Shown here one piece after another: positions 1-5,874 of a stretch of DNA of 8,098 nt; the first letter of the stretch is position 1, and the number at the start of each line of letters is the position of its first letter. The notes beneath the pieces are model-generated. The model did no database searches. It worked only from the letters and a program-made list of their open reading frames with translations, and was not told the DNA's origin. Where the stretch lies: assembly GCA_021815835.1 (NCBI GenBank), contig JAKAZN010000060.1, positions 1 to 8,098 of the forward strand, given 5' to 3'. Position numbers and translations under genes: made by a program. This DNA comes from Pseudomonadota bacterium (lineage in GTDB: Bacteria; Pseudomonadota; Alphaproteobacteria; Acetobacterales; Acetobacteraceae).

Positions 1-185
1 GCGCCGGTGTCGCGGGCAAAATGCCCGACCAGCAGCCCGATCGGCAGCGACAATATCCCCCAACTGCCGACTGCGGTCAGCAGCACATGGTGCGGATCGT
101 GCACGGTGAGCTGAAGCGCGACCAGGGCCGCGAGCATGGCGAACGCGACTCCCGATAGCGCGATAGCGGTTGAGCGCCCCTTCAC
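1..185 (-). CDS. Small membrane protein, N-terminal part (cut by window edge)
   Basis: An open frame starts with GTG at 185-183 on the minus strand and runs off the left edge after 61 codons. The start is supported by a strong Shine-Dalgarno sequence (GGAGGG on the minus strand) about five bases upstream, and by a consensus-like promoter further up (258-285). The visible protein begins VKGRSTAIALSGVAFAML. It has two hydrophobic stretches, about residues 7-25 and 34-53, the second followed by a polar GHFARDTGA segment. This suggests a small inner-membrane protein with its N-terminus in the cytoplasm. I do not recognise a family and assign no function. It is divergent from the flavoprotein gene and shares its upstream region. 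Codon use is consistent with a real gene, but the C-terminus is unseen. Confidence 0.6.
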   Translation of the reverse strand, partial: MKGRSTAIALSGVAFAMLAALVALQLTVHDPHHVLLTAVGSWGILSLPIGLLVGHFARDTG

Positions 186-234
186 TCTGTCCCTCCATGG
201 CGGCTCGCGACCGTCATCCGGCCGGTCCGGCAAG

Positions 235-258
235 TTGTATTCGTATCCCCAAACACAA
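235..258. promoter_or_regulatory. Imperfect dyad, possible operator between divergent genes
   Basis: TTGTATT (235-241) and AACACAA (252-258) form an inverted repeat with one mismatch in seven and a 10-base spacer, so the half-sites are centred 17 bases apart. The dyad abuts the -10 element of the leftward promoter, where a bound regulator could block transcription. Close by, CTGTCA occurs twice 11 bases apart (268-273 and 279-284), and CTGT-C-ACAG (268-276) is itself a small palindrome. No regulator gene is visible in the window, so a binding protein cannot be named. Short dyads also arise by chance. Confidence 0.25.
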
Positions 259-285
259 CCGTAACCGCTGTCACAGGTCTGTCAA
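258..285 (-). promoter_or_regulatory. Probable sigma70-type promoter for the leftward membrane-protein gene
   Basis: Read on the minus strand, a perfect -35 hexamer TTGACA (285-280) is followed after 16 bases by TACGGT (263-258), which keeps the T, A and final T of the -10 consensus. This would put the transcript start near 250, giving a leader of roughly 65 bases before the GTG at 185. The surrounding 235-300 stretch is visibly more AT-rich than its neighbours, as expected for a promoter. The assignment is by consensus only. Confidence 0.45.
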
Positions 286-386
286 TCGGAAAATTCGGCC
301 CCCCGCGCCACCCGCTGCTCCCTCGGTCGCGCGCGCCGGCCTTCCCGCCGATAGCCCGCGGTTGTAGCGTGGCGCAAAGACGCCAA

Positions 387-416
387 GGAACCGCCCGATG
401 GGGAACCGCCCGATGG
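387..416 (+). repeat. Exact 15-bp tandem duplication covering a start region
   Basis: GGAACCGCCCGATGG occurs twice head to tail (387-401 and 402-416) with no mismatch. Each copy carries a purine-rich GGAA and an ATG seven to eight bases later, so the ribosome site and start codon of the flavoprotein gene are both doubled. The unit is five codons long and the ATGs at 398 and 413 are in frame. The protein can begin MGNRPMDTPFD or MDTPFD. The first copy has the slightly longer Shine-Dalgarno match (AAGGA at 385-389). Confidence 0.9.
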
Positions 417-1609
417 ACACACCGTTCGATGCCAGCCGAATCGCCCCCGAGGCCCTCCCCGACCCTGTCCGCCGTGCCCGCGCCCTGATCCCGCTGCTCG
501 AAGCCGCCGGCCCGCGCATCGACGCGGCCCGCGAACTCCCCCCCGACATCGTCGCCGCGATGCACGCGAACGGCTTGTTCCGCCTGCTGCTGCCGCGCGT
601 CCTGGGCGGGGAGGAGATGGAACCCGCGAGCTACATCCAGGCCGTCGAGGCGATCGCGATGGGCGACGGCAGCGCCGCCTGGTGCATGAACCAGGGCTCC
701 GGCTGCTCGATGACGGCGGCCTATCTGGAACCCGATGTCGCGCGCGAGATTTTCGCCGGCCCGACCGACGTGCTCGCCTGGGGCCAGGGCAAGACGCGGG
801 CGGTGAAGGCGCCGGGCGGCTGGCGCGTGACCGGGCGCTCGCATTTCGCCTCCGGCAGTCGCCATTCGCACTGGCTCGGGATGCACTGCCCCACGTTCGA
901 GCCGGACGGCACGCCGATCCGCCATGCGGACGGCACCGCGTTCGAGCGGTCCATGCTGTTTCGCAAGGACCAGGCCATCGTCACCGACAACTGGCAGGTG
1001 ATGGGGCTGCGCGGCACCGGTTCCGATACCTACGAAGTGACCGATCTGTTCGTGGCGGACGAATATTCGGTCACCCGCGATCGCGACGAGGAGCGGCGCG
1101 AGGAAGGCCTGCTCTACCGCTTCTCCACCAGCAACATGTATGCCGCCGGCTTCGGCGCGGTCGGGCTCGGCGTGGCGCGCGGGATGCTGGACGCGTTCAT
1201 CCGCCTCGCGAGCGCGAAGACGCCGGCGCTGACCGCGACCGCGATGCGCGACAATCCGGTGATCCAGGCGCTGATCGGCCTGTCGGACGCGAAGCTGCGC
1301 GCGGCGCGGACCTGGCTGATCCGGGTGCTGGCGGACGCGCATGACGGCGCGGCGGCGACCGGGCGGCTCTCGCTCGATCAGAAGATGGATATCCGCCAGG
1401 CCTCGACCTTCGCCATCGGCCAGGCGCGCGAGGTGGTGCTTGCGCTGTGGCACGAGGCCGGCGCCACGGCGATCATGGATTCCGAACCCTTCGAGCATCG
1501 CTTCCGCGACATGAACGCCGTGTCCCAGCAGGTGCAGGGGCGGAGCCAGCATTTCGAGACGGCGGGGCAGCATCACCTGGGCATGAAGGCCAATCTGCGC
1601 TGGGTGTGA
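398..1609 (+). CDS. Acyl-CoA dehydrogenase-fold flavoprotein, probably a group D flavin monooxygenase
   Basis: A 403-residue cytoplasmic flavoenzyme of the acyl-CoA dehydrogenase superfamily, at the usual family length. The N-terminal helical domain has the RELPPDIVAAMHANGLFRLL block (about 45-64) followed by PRVLGG. The middle beta domain has GGWRVTGRSHFASG (140-153) and MGLRGTGSDTYEV (202-214). The C-terminal helical domain ends with RFRDMNAVSQQVQ (368-380). That last block resembles the HsaA/HpaB-type two-component monooxygenases, which use reduced flavin from a separate reductase to hydroxylate a substrate. The Tyr-Glu-Gly catalytic-base motif of many true acyl-CoA dehydrogenases is not visible. 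No reductase gene is adjacent and the substrate is unknown. The start could be ATG 398 or ATG 413 because of the 15-bp duplication. A hairpin follows the stop. The superfamily is secure; monooxygenase rather than dehydrogenase is an inference. Confidence 0.88.
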   Translation: MGNRPMDTPFDASRIAPEALPDPVRRARALIPLLEAAGPRIDAARELPPDIVAAMHANGLFRLLLPRVLGGEEMEPASYIQAVEAIAMGDGSAAWCMNQGSGCSMTAAYLEPDVAREIFAGPTDVLAWGQGKTRAVKAPGGWRVTGRSHFASGSRHSHWLGMHCPTFEPDGTPIRHADGTAFERSMLFRKDQAIVTDNWQVMGLRGTGSDTYEVTDLFVADEYSVTRDRDEERREEGLLYRFSTSNMYAAGFGAVGLGVARGMLDAFIRLASAKTPALTATAMRDNPVIQALIGLSDAKLRAARTWLIRVLADAHDGAAATGRLSLDQKMDIRQASTFAIGQAREVVLALWHEAGATAIMDSEPFEHRFRDMNAVSQQVQGRSQHFETAGQHHLGMKANLRWV

Positions 1610-1643
1610 GCTTCGCGCGCGGCGGTGCGGGGCCGCGTGAAGC
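1610..1643 (+). terminator. Hairpin directly after the flavoprotein stop codon
   Basis: Immediately after the TGA, GCTTC (1610-1614) pairs with GAAGC (1639-1643). An inner CGCGGC (1618-1623) pairs with GCCGCG (1632-1637), leaving a small internal bulge and a loop of eight bases. The position suggests transcript termination or 3'-end protection. No U-run follows, so efficient intrinsic termination is uncertain. If it does terminate, the downstream importer needs its own promoter. Confidence 0.35.
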
Positions 1644-1997
1644 CGGGTCACATATTGAATTGCCCCCGGCGCCGCAGCCGCTAAGATGGCCCCTCGCCCC
1701 GGGTCAGCGCCGGCTCAAGGGGTTTGGACGACAAAGGCGCGGGAGACCGCCACCACCGGCCGCGCGACGACGCCGGCCTGCTTGGGCACGACGCGGAGGC
1801 TTGTCCCGCCGATCGGGACGGGCGGATCCGCGCGGTTCCGGGGCGCGCCGGCCAGGACGATCCGGGCCGAACCCGCCGGCATGTCTCCGGCGGCGCACCA
1901 AAAGCGTATGAGAACAGGGACAAGGCTCCGCATGATCCAAACCTCCACCGGGTCCCCCGGCGTGCCCCGCGTCGCGCCCGCGATGCGGGCCTGAGCG
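1644..1997. other. Gene-poor stretch upstream of the importer operon
   Basis: About 350 bases separate the flavoprotein hairpin from the first permease. No substrate-binding-protein gene or recognisable fragment of one is seen on either strand. Two overlapping short frames exist: a plus-strand frame at 1686-1994 (Thr/Arg/Pro-rich, with AGG and AGA codons rare for this DNA, no clear ribosome site) and a minus-strand frame at 1715-1933, listed separately. The importer promoter should lie here. TTGAAT (1655-1660) and TAAGAT (1682-1687) resemble -35 and -10 boxes, but their 21-base spacing is too long for confidence. Confidence 0.5.
1715..1933 (-). CDS. Possible small hypothetical protein (72 aa), low confidence
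   Basis: On the minus strand an ATG at 1933-1931 is preceded by GGAGG (1946-1942) with an ideal 8-base spacer, and the frame stays open to TGA at 1717-1715. The protein starts MRSLVPVLIRFWCAAGD, a short hydrophobic N-terminus that is interrupted by Arg10 and so is not a clean signal peptide. The rest is Val/Ala/Pro-rich. After the first twenty codons it uses mainly GC-ending codons and no AGG or AGA, unlike the plus-strand frame over the same DNA. I recognise no family. It points away from the importer and could be a real orphan gene, a decayed gene end or a chance ORF. The ribosome site is the main evidence for it. Confidence 0.28.
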   Translation of the reverse strand: MRSLVPVLIRFWCAAGDMPAGSARIVLAGAPRNRADPPVPIGGTSLRVVPKQAGVVARPVVAVSRAFVVQTP

Positions 1998-2939
1998 ATG
2001 CTCGCCTACGCGCTGCGCCGGGTGCTCGCGACCATCCCGGTGATGCTGATCGTCGCCTTCATCGTGTTCGGGCTGCTCTATCTGGCGCCCGGAGACCCGG
2101 CGGCCATCATCGCCGGCGATCAGGCCACACCCGCCCAGGTGGAGGCGATCCGCGTCTCGCTCGGCCTCAACCAGTCGTTCCTCGCCCGCTTCGGCACCTG
2201 GCTGTGGCAGATCCTGCATGGCGATCTGGGCAAGTCGATCTTCACCGGCCTGCCGGTGACGCACATGATCGCGCAGCGACTGGAGCCGACCTTGTCGCTG
2301 ATGGTGCTGGCCACCGTGATCGCAGTCGTCGTGGCGATCCCGCTCGGCGTGCTGGCGGCGGCCAGGCAAGGCTCCTGGATCGACCGCGCGGTGATGGCGC
2401 TGGCGGTGTTCGGATTCTCCACGCCGGTGTTCGTGGTGGGCTATCTGCTGGCGTGGGTGTTCGCGCTGAAACTCGGCTGGCTGCCGGTGCAGGGATTCGA
2501 GTCGATCCGCCACGGCGTGGTGCCGTTCCTGCGCCACCTGATCCTGCCCGCGGTCGCGCTCGGGCTGATCTATATCGCGCTGATCGCGCGCATCACGCGC
2601 GCGACGATGCTGGAGGTGCTGAGCCAGGATTATGTCCGCACCGCGCGCGCCAAGGGCGCGGGCCTGATCGCGATCCTGTTCGTCCACGCGCTCAAGAACG
2701 CCGCGGTGCCGATCGTCACGGTGGTCGGCTCGGGCATCGCGCTGCTGATCGGCGGCGCGGTGGTGACCGAGAGCGTGTTCGCCATCCCCGGCCTCGGGCG
2801 GCTCACGACCGATGCCATTCTGCAACGGGATTATCCGGTCATCCAGGGCGTCGTGCTGCTGTTCTCCTTCACCTATGTCGTCGTGAACCTGCTCGTCGAC
2901 CTGCTCTACACCGTGTTCGACCCGAGGATCCGCTATTGA
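1998..2939 (+). CDS. dppB: Dpp/Opp-type ABC importer permease, DppB-like
   Basis: A 313-residue inner-membrane permease of the peptide/nickel ABC importer family, first of the two subunits that form the translocation pore. It begins [17 protein letters not shown], the classic start of this family. The first helix (about 10-30) runs into LAPGDPA, a periplasmic segment follows (about 31-97), and further helices lie near 98-121, 133-157, 180-198, 239-262 and 283-305. The cytoplasmic coupling loop that docks on the ATPase is [12 protein letters not shown] (211-222), with LKNAAVPIV after it. It ends with the typical VFDPRIRY tail. Length matches DppB/OppB/GsiC proteins. The ribosome site is weak, but the N-terminal family match fixes the start. 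It is the first gene of the four-gene operon and overlaps the next gene by 4 nt. The substrate (dipeptide, oligopeptide, glutathione or other) cannot be told from the sequence. Confidence 0.95.
   Translation: MLAYALRRVLATIPVMLIVAFIVFGLLYLAPGDPAAIIAGDQATPAQVEAIRVSLGLNQSFLARFGTWLWQILHGDLGKSIFTGLPVTHMIAQRLEPTLSLMVLATVIAVVVAIPLGVLAAARQGSWIDRAVMALAVFGFSTPVFVVGYLLAWVFALKLGWLPVQGFESIRHGVVPFLRHLILPAVALGLIYIALIARITRATMLEVLSQDYVRTARAKGAGLIAILFVHALKNAAVPIVTVVGSGIALLIGGAVVTESVFAIPGLGRLTTDAILQRDYPVIQGVVLLFSFTYVVVNLLVDLLYTVFDPRIRY
2924..2928 (+). promoter_or_regulatory. Shine-Dalgarno site that decides the TTG start of the second permease
   Basis: GAGGA lies inside the 3' end of the first permease gene, seven bases upstream of the TTG at 2936-2938. 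No ATG or GTG in the second permease frame lies near this point. The next in-frame ATG (3062) would remove about 42 residues, including much of the first membrane helix. The site therefore supports initiation at TTG within the TTGA stop/start overlap. Confidence 0.7.
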
Positions 2940-3826
2940 GCGCCACGATCGCCCCCGCCCCGCTTGCCGAAATCCTGCCGCCGGTGATCCGCCGCGGGCG
3001 GGTACGCACCTTCCTCCGCCGCCATCCCACCGCCGCGCTGGGGGGCGCGCTGATCGCGGCGATGGTCTGCATCGCCGTCTTCGCCCCCTGGCTCGGCACC
3101 GTCGATCCGACCGCGATCGATCCGATCCATCGCCTCGCCGATCCGTCCACGCGCCACTGGTTCGGCTCGGACATGCTGGGGCGCGATATCTATTCGCGCA
3201 CGCTCTACGGCGCGCGTATCTCCCTGCTGGTGGGCTTCTCGGTCGCGTTCTTTGCCTCCGCCGCCGGCACCCTCGTCGGCGTCACCGCCGGGTTCGTGCG
3301 GCTGGCCGACAGCATCCTGATGCGGATCATGGACGGGCTGATGTCGATCCCGCCGATCCTGCTCGCGATCGCGCTGATGGCGCTGACCCGCGCCTCGGTG
3401 CAGAACGTGATCTTCGCGATCTCGGTGGCGCAGTTCCCCGCCATCTCGCGGCTGGTGCGCGGCATCGTGCTGAGCCTGCGCGAGCAGCCCTTCGTGGAAG
3501 CCGCGATCGCCTCCGGCACCCGCCTGCCACGGCTGATCTGGCGCCACATCCTGCCCAACACCATGGCCGCGCTGCTGGTGCAGGCGACGTTCACCTGCGC
3601 CTCGGCGATGATCACCGAGGCGATCCTGTCCTTCATCGGCGCCGGCACGCCGCCGATCATCCCAAGCTGGGGCAACATCATGGCCGAGGGCCGCGCGCTG
3701 TGGGAGATCAAGCCCTATATCGTGTTCTTCCCGGCTGCCTTCCTCTCGGTCACGGTGCTGGCGGTGAACCTCCTGGGCGACGGGCTGCGCGACGCGCTGG
3801 ATCCGCGCCTGGCGAAGCGGCTGTGA
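2936..3826 (+). CDS. dppC: Dpp/Opp-type ABC importer permease, DppC-like
   Basis: The second permease subunit, 296 residues from a TTG start that shares four bases (TTGA) with the stop of the first permease. A Shine-Dalgarno GAGGA sits seven bases upstream. A cytoplasmic N-terminal arm rich in Arg (about 19-29) precedes helix 1 (about 33-54). The family hallmark [20 protein letters not shown] (74-93) follows, then helices near 95-120, 135-150, 208-235 and 263-283. The cytoplasmic coupling loop is [18 protein letters not shown] (183-200), followed by IWRHILPN. The [19 protein letters not shown] segment (235-253) and the [14 protein letters not shown]-terminus are standard for DppC/OppC. It pairs with the first permease to form the pore. 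The frame stays open upstream through the first permease gene, but that part is an out-of-frame shadow, not a fused domain. Confidence 0.95.
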   Translation: MSATIAPAPLAEILPPVIRRGRVRTFLRRHPTAALGGALIAAMVCIAVFAPWLGTVDPTAIDPIHRLADPSTRHWFGSDMLGRDIYSRTLYGARISLLVGFSVAFFASAAGTLVGVTAGFVRLADSILMRIMDGLMSIPPILLAIALMALTRASVQNVIFAISVAQFPAISRLVRGIVLSLREQPFVEAAIASGTRLPRLIWRHILPNTMAALLVQATFTCASAMITEAILSFIGAGTPPIIPSWGNIMAEGRALWEIKPYIVFFPAAFLSVTVLAVNLLGDGLRDALDPRLAKRL

Positions 3827-4809
3827 GCGCGCTGCTGGAGGTCACCGCGCTGCAGACGCATTTTGCCACGCCGGACGGGGTGGTGCGCGCGGTCGAAGGC
3901 GTCTCGTTCAAGGTGCGCGCGGGCGAGACGCTCGCGATCGTGGGCGAATCAGGCTGCGGCAAATCCGTCACCTCGATGTCGATCCTGCGCCTGATCGCCG
4001 AGCCGCCGGGACGCATCGCCGGGTCGATCCGCTTCGACGGGCGCGAATTGCTCGACCTGCCGGAGGCCGAGATGCGCAAGATCCGCGGCAACGAGATCGC
4101 GATGATCTTCCAGGAGCCGATGACCAGCCTCAATCCGGTGCTCACGATCGGCCGGCAGATCGGCGAATCCCTGCGCCTGCACCAGGGTCTTTCCGCCGCC
4201 GCGGCCGAGGCCCGCGCGATCGAGAGCCTGACCCTGGTGGGCATGCCCGCCCCGGAACGACGGGTGCGCGAATATCCGCACCAGCTTTCGGGCGGGATGC
4301 GCCAGCGGGTGATGATCGCGATGGCGCTCGCGTGCAATCCGAAATTGCTGATCGCCGACGAACCCACGACGGCGCTGGATGTGACGATCCAGGCGCAGAT
4401 CCTCGATCTGATGCGCGGGCTGAAGCAGCGGATCGGCTCGGCGATCATGCTGATCACGCATGATCTCGGCGTGGTGGCGGAAACCGCCGAGCGGGTGGTG
4501 GTGATGTATGCCGGGCGCAAGGTGGAGGAAGCCCCGGTGGGCGAGCTGTTTGCCCGTCCGCTGCATCCCTACACCCTGGGCCTGCTGGGCGCGGTGCCGA
4601 AGCTGGGCGCCTCGTTGGACGGCGACGGGCGCAGCCGATTGGCGGAAATCCCCGGCCTCGTGCCGTCCTTGCGCACGCGGATCGCGGGCTGCGCCTTCGC
4701 CGGACGCTGCGCGCGCGCTACCGATTTATGCCGCACCACCGCGCCGCCGATCGAGGCGAAGGCGCCGGACCACCTGGTGGCCTGCCATCATGCCGCGGTT
4801 GCCCCATGA
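3823..4809 (+). CDS. dppD: ABC importer ATPase, DppD/OppD-like, with C-terminal cysteine motif
   Basis: A 328-residue cytoplasmic ATPase that powers the importer. It starts at GTG 3823, overlapping the previous stop as GTGA. No strong ribosome site precedes it, so translation is probably coupled. All catalytic elements are present: Walker A GESGCGKS (41-48), Q-loop [10 protein letters not shown] (Gln97), signature LSGGM (155-159), Walker B LLIADE (175-180), D-loop region ALDV (184-187) and switch His213 in ITHDLG. The C-terminal oligopeptide-transporter extension starts around [14 protein letters not shown]. It contains Cys290, Cys296, Cys303 and Cys321 (C-x5-C-x6-C-x17-C). In related OppD-type proteins these cysteines can hold a metal or iron-sulfur cluster. 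Length and motif set match DppD/OppD. It should form a heterodimer with the next ATPase. Confidence 0.95.
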   Translation: MSALLEVTALQTHFATPDGVVRAVEGVSFKVRAGETLAIVGESGCGKSVTSMSILRLIAEPPGRIAGSIRFDGRELLDLPEAEMRKIRGNEIAMIFQEPMTSLNPVLTIGRQIGESLRLHQGLSAAAAEARAIESLTLVGMPAPERRVREYPHQLSGGMRQRVMIAMALACNPKLLIADEPTTALDVTIQAQILDLMRGLKQRIGSAIMLITHDLGVVAETAERVVVMYAGRKVEEAPVGELFARPLHPYTLGLLGAVPKLGASLDGDGRSRLAEIPGLVPSLRTRIAGCAFAGRCARATDLCRTTAPPIEAKAPDHLVACHHAAVAP

Positions 4810-5777
4810 CCCCGTTGCTGGAAGTCACCGATCTGCGCAAGCATTTCCCGCTGCATGGCGGAGTGCTGGGCCGCGTCACCGGGCAGGTCCATGCGGTCGA
4901 TGGCGTGAGCTTTGCCATCGCGCGCGGGGAGACGCTGTCGCTGGTGGGGGAATCCGGCTGCGGCAAATCCACCGTCGGGCGCGCGATCCTGCGGCTGACG
5001 AAACCCACCGCGGGCGAAGTGCGGCTCGACGGAGAGCGTCTCGACACCTTGCCCGACGCGCAACTGCGCCGGCTGCGCCGGCGGATGCAGGTCGTGTTCC
5101 AGGACCCGTTCTCCTCCCTCAGCCCGCGCATGAAAGTGCGCGAGATCCTGGCCGAGCCGATCCGCAATTTCGGCCTCGCGCGCGGCGCGGCGCTGGAGGC
5201 GCGGCTGGCGGCGCTGCTCGACCAGGTGCGGCTGCCGCGCGACGCGCTGGATCGGTTCCCGCATGAATTCTCCGGCGGCCAGCGCCAGCGGATCGGGATC
5301 GCGCGGGCGCTGGCGCCGGAACCTGACCTGATCGTCTGCGACGAGGCGGTCTCGGCGCTCGATGTGTCGGTGAAGGCGCAGATCGTCAATCTGCTGGCGG
5401 AATTGCAGGACGCGCTGGGCCTGGCGTTGCTGTTCATCAGCCACGATCTGGCGATCGTCGAGCATCTGACGCATCGCGTGGCGGTGATGTATCTCGGCAA
5501 GCTGGTGGAGGTGGCGGACCGGCGGAGCCTCTTCGCCGCGCCGTTCCATCCCTACACGCGCGCGCTGCTGTCGGCGGTGCCGGTGCCCGATCCGACGGCG
5601 AAACGGGAGCGGATCATCCTGAGCGGCGACGTGCCGAGCCCGATCCACCCGCCGCCCGGCTGCCGGTTCCACACCCGCTGCCCCTTCGTCTTCGACCGCT
5701 GCCGGACCGAGGAGCCGGCGATGCGGCAGGTCGCGCCGGGCCATCAGGCCGCGTGCCATCTGCCGATGGGGATGTGA
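4806..5777 (+). CDS. dppF: ABC importer ATPase, DppF/OppF-like, with C-terminal cysteine motif
   Basis: The second ATPase, 323 residues, starts at ATG 4806 inside an ATGA overlap with the previous gene. No clear Shine-Dalgarno is present, again suggesting coupled translation. It carries the longer N-terminal loop typical of DppF ([20 protein letters not shown]). Further motifs are Walker [10 protein letters not shown] (48-56), Q-loop [10 protein letters not shown] (Gln99), signature FSGGQ (155-159), Walker B LIVCDE (175-180), the DppF-typical [19 protein letters not shown], and switch His213 in ISHDLA. The C-terminal extension has [12 protein letters not shown] and then Cys286, Cys292, Cys299 and Cys317 in exactly the spacing of the partner ATPase. 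All catalytic residues are intact, so both nucleotide sites should be active. It is the last operon gene; a stable hairpin starts two bases after its stop. Confidence 0.95.
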   Translation: MTPLLEVTDLRKHFPLHGGVLGRVTGQVHAVDGVSFAIARGETLSLVGESGCGKSTVGRAILRLTKPTAGEVRLDGERLDTLPDAQLRRLRRRMQVVFQDPFSSLSPRMKVREILAEPIRNFGLARGAALEARLAALLDQVRLPRDALDRFPHEFSGGQRQRIGIARALAPEPDLIVCDEAVSALDVSVKAQIVNLLAELQDALGLALLFISHDLAIVEHLTHRVAVMYLGKLVEVADRRSLFAAPFHPYTRALLSAVPVPDPTAKRERIILSGDVPSPIHPPPGCRFHTRCPFVFDRCRTEEPAMRQVAPGHQAACHLPMGM

Positions 5778-5779
5778 AG

Positions 5780-5807
5780 CCGGGGCCGACGCGTTGCGCG
5801 GCCCGGG
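5780..5807 (+). terminator. Strong hairpin at the end of the importer operon
   Basis: CCGGGGCCG (5780-5788) pairs with CGGCCCGGG (5799-5807), nine positions with one G-G mismatch. An inner CGC/GCG pair of triplets closes a GTT loop beyond one bulged A. It starts two bases after the TGA of the last ATPase, the expected place for the operon's 3' end. There is no T-run after it, as is common in GC-rich genomes, so termination may be partial or Rho-assisted. Confidence 0.55.
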
Positions 5808-5815
5808 ACGGATGG

Positions 5816-5828
5816 TAACCCTTCGTTA
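5816..5828 (+). promoter_or_regulatory. TAAC-N5-GTTA dyad upstream of the secreted-protein gene
   Basis: TAAC (5816-5819) and GTTA (5825-5828) form a perfect 4-base dyad around CCTTC, within GGTAACCCTTCGTTAGCATT. This is a local AT-richer patch between the operon hairpin and the next gene, 47 bases before its ATG, and is the best candidate for control of that gene. GTTAAC-like repeats occur upstream of many alphaproteobacterial genes, some of them CtrA-regulated. The spacing here does not fit the CtrA box (TTAA-N7-TTAA) and no regulator is assigned. Confidence 0.25.
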
Positions 5829-5874
5829 GCATTCGGAGGCGCAGGGTGCGTCCGGCACAAACCAGGAACACACC

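Noticed and set aside
182..1651. 489-codon antisense ORF over the flavoprotein gene
   Set aside because: His/Arg/Ala-rich translation typical of antisense frames in GC-rich genes; no domain and no ribosome site seen. The sense strand encodes a clear enzyme family.
1655..1687. TTGAAT and TAAGAT as the importer promoter
   Set aside because: The spacer is 21 bases, outside the workable range for a sigma70-type promoter, and neither box is close to consensus.
1686..1994. 102-codon plus-strand ORF ending 3 bases before the first permease
   Set aside because: Not listed as a gene: no clear Shine-Dalgarno, a Thr/Arg/Pro-rich low-information product, and AGG/AGA codons rare elsewhere in the window. 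Kept only as an alternative in a finding.
1704..2825. 373-codon antisense ORF over the first permease
   Set aside because: Composition (Asp/His/Arg/Gln-rich) is a mirror of the permease codons; no recognisable domain.
1724..2935. Open frame continuous with the second permease, suggesting a 700-residue fusion
   Set aside because: The part before 2936 is an out-of-frame reading of the first permease gene. It is Arg/Gly/Pro/Asp-rich without membrane segments, and the TTG at 2936 has a good ribosome site.
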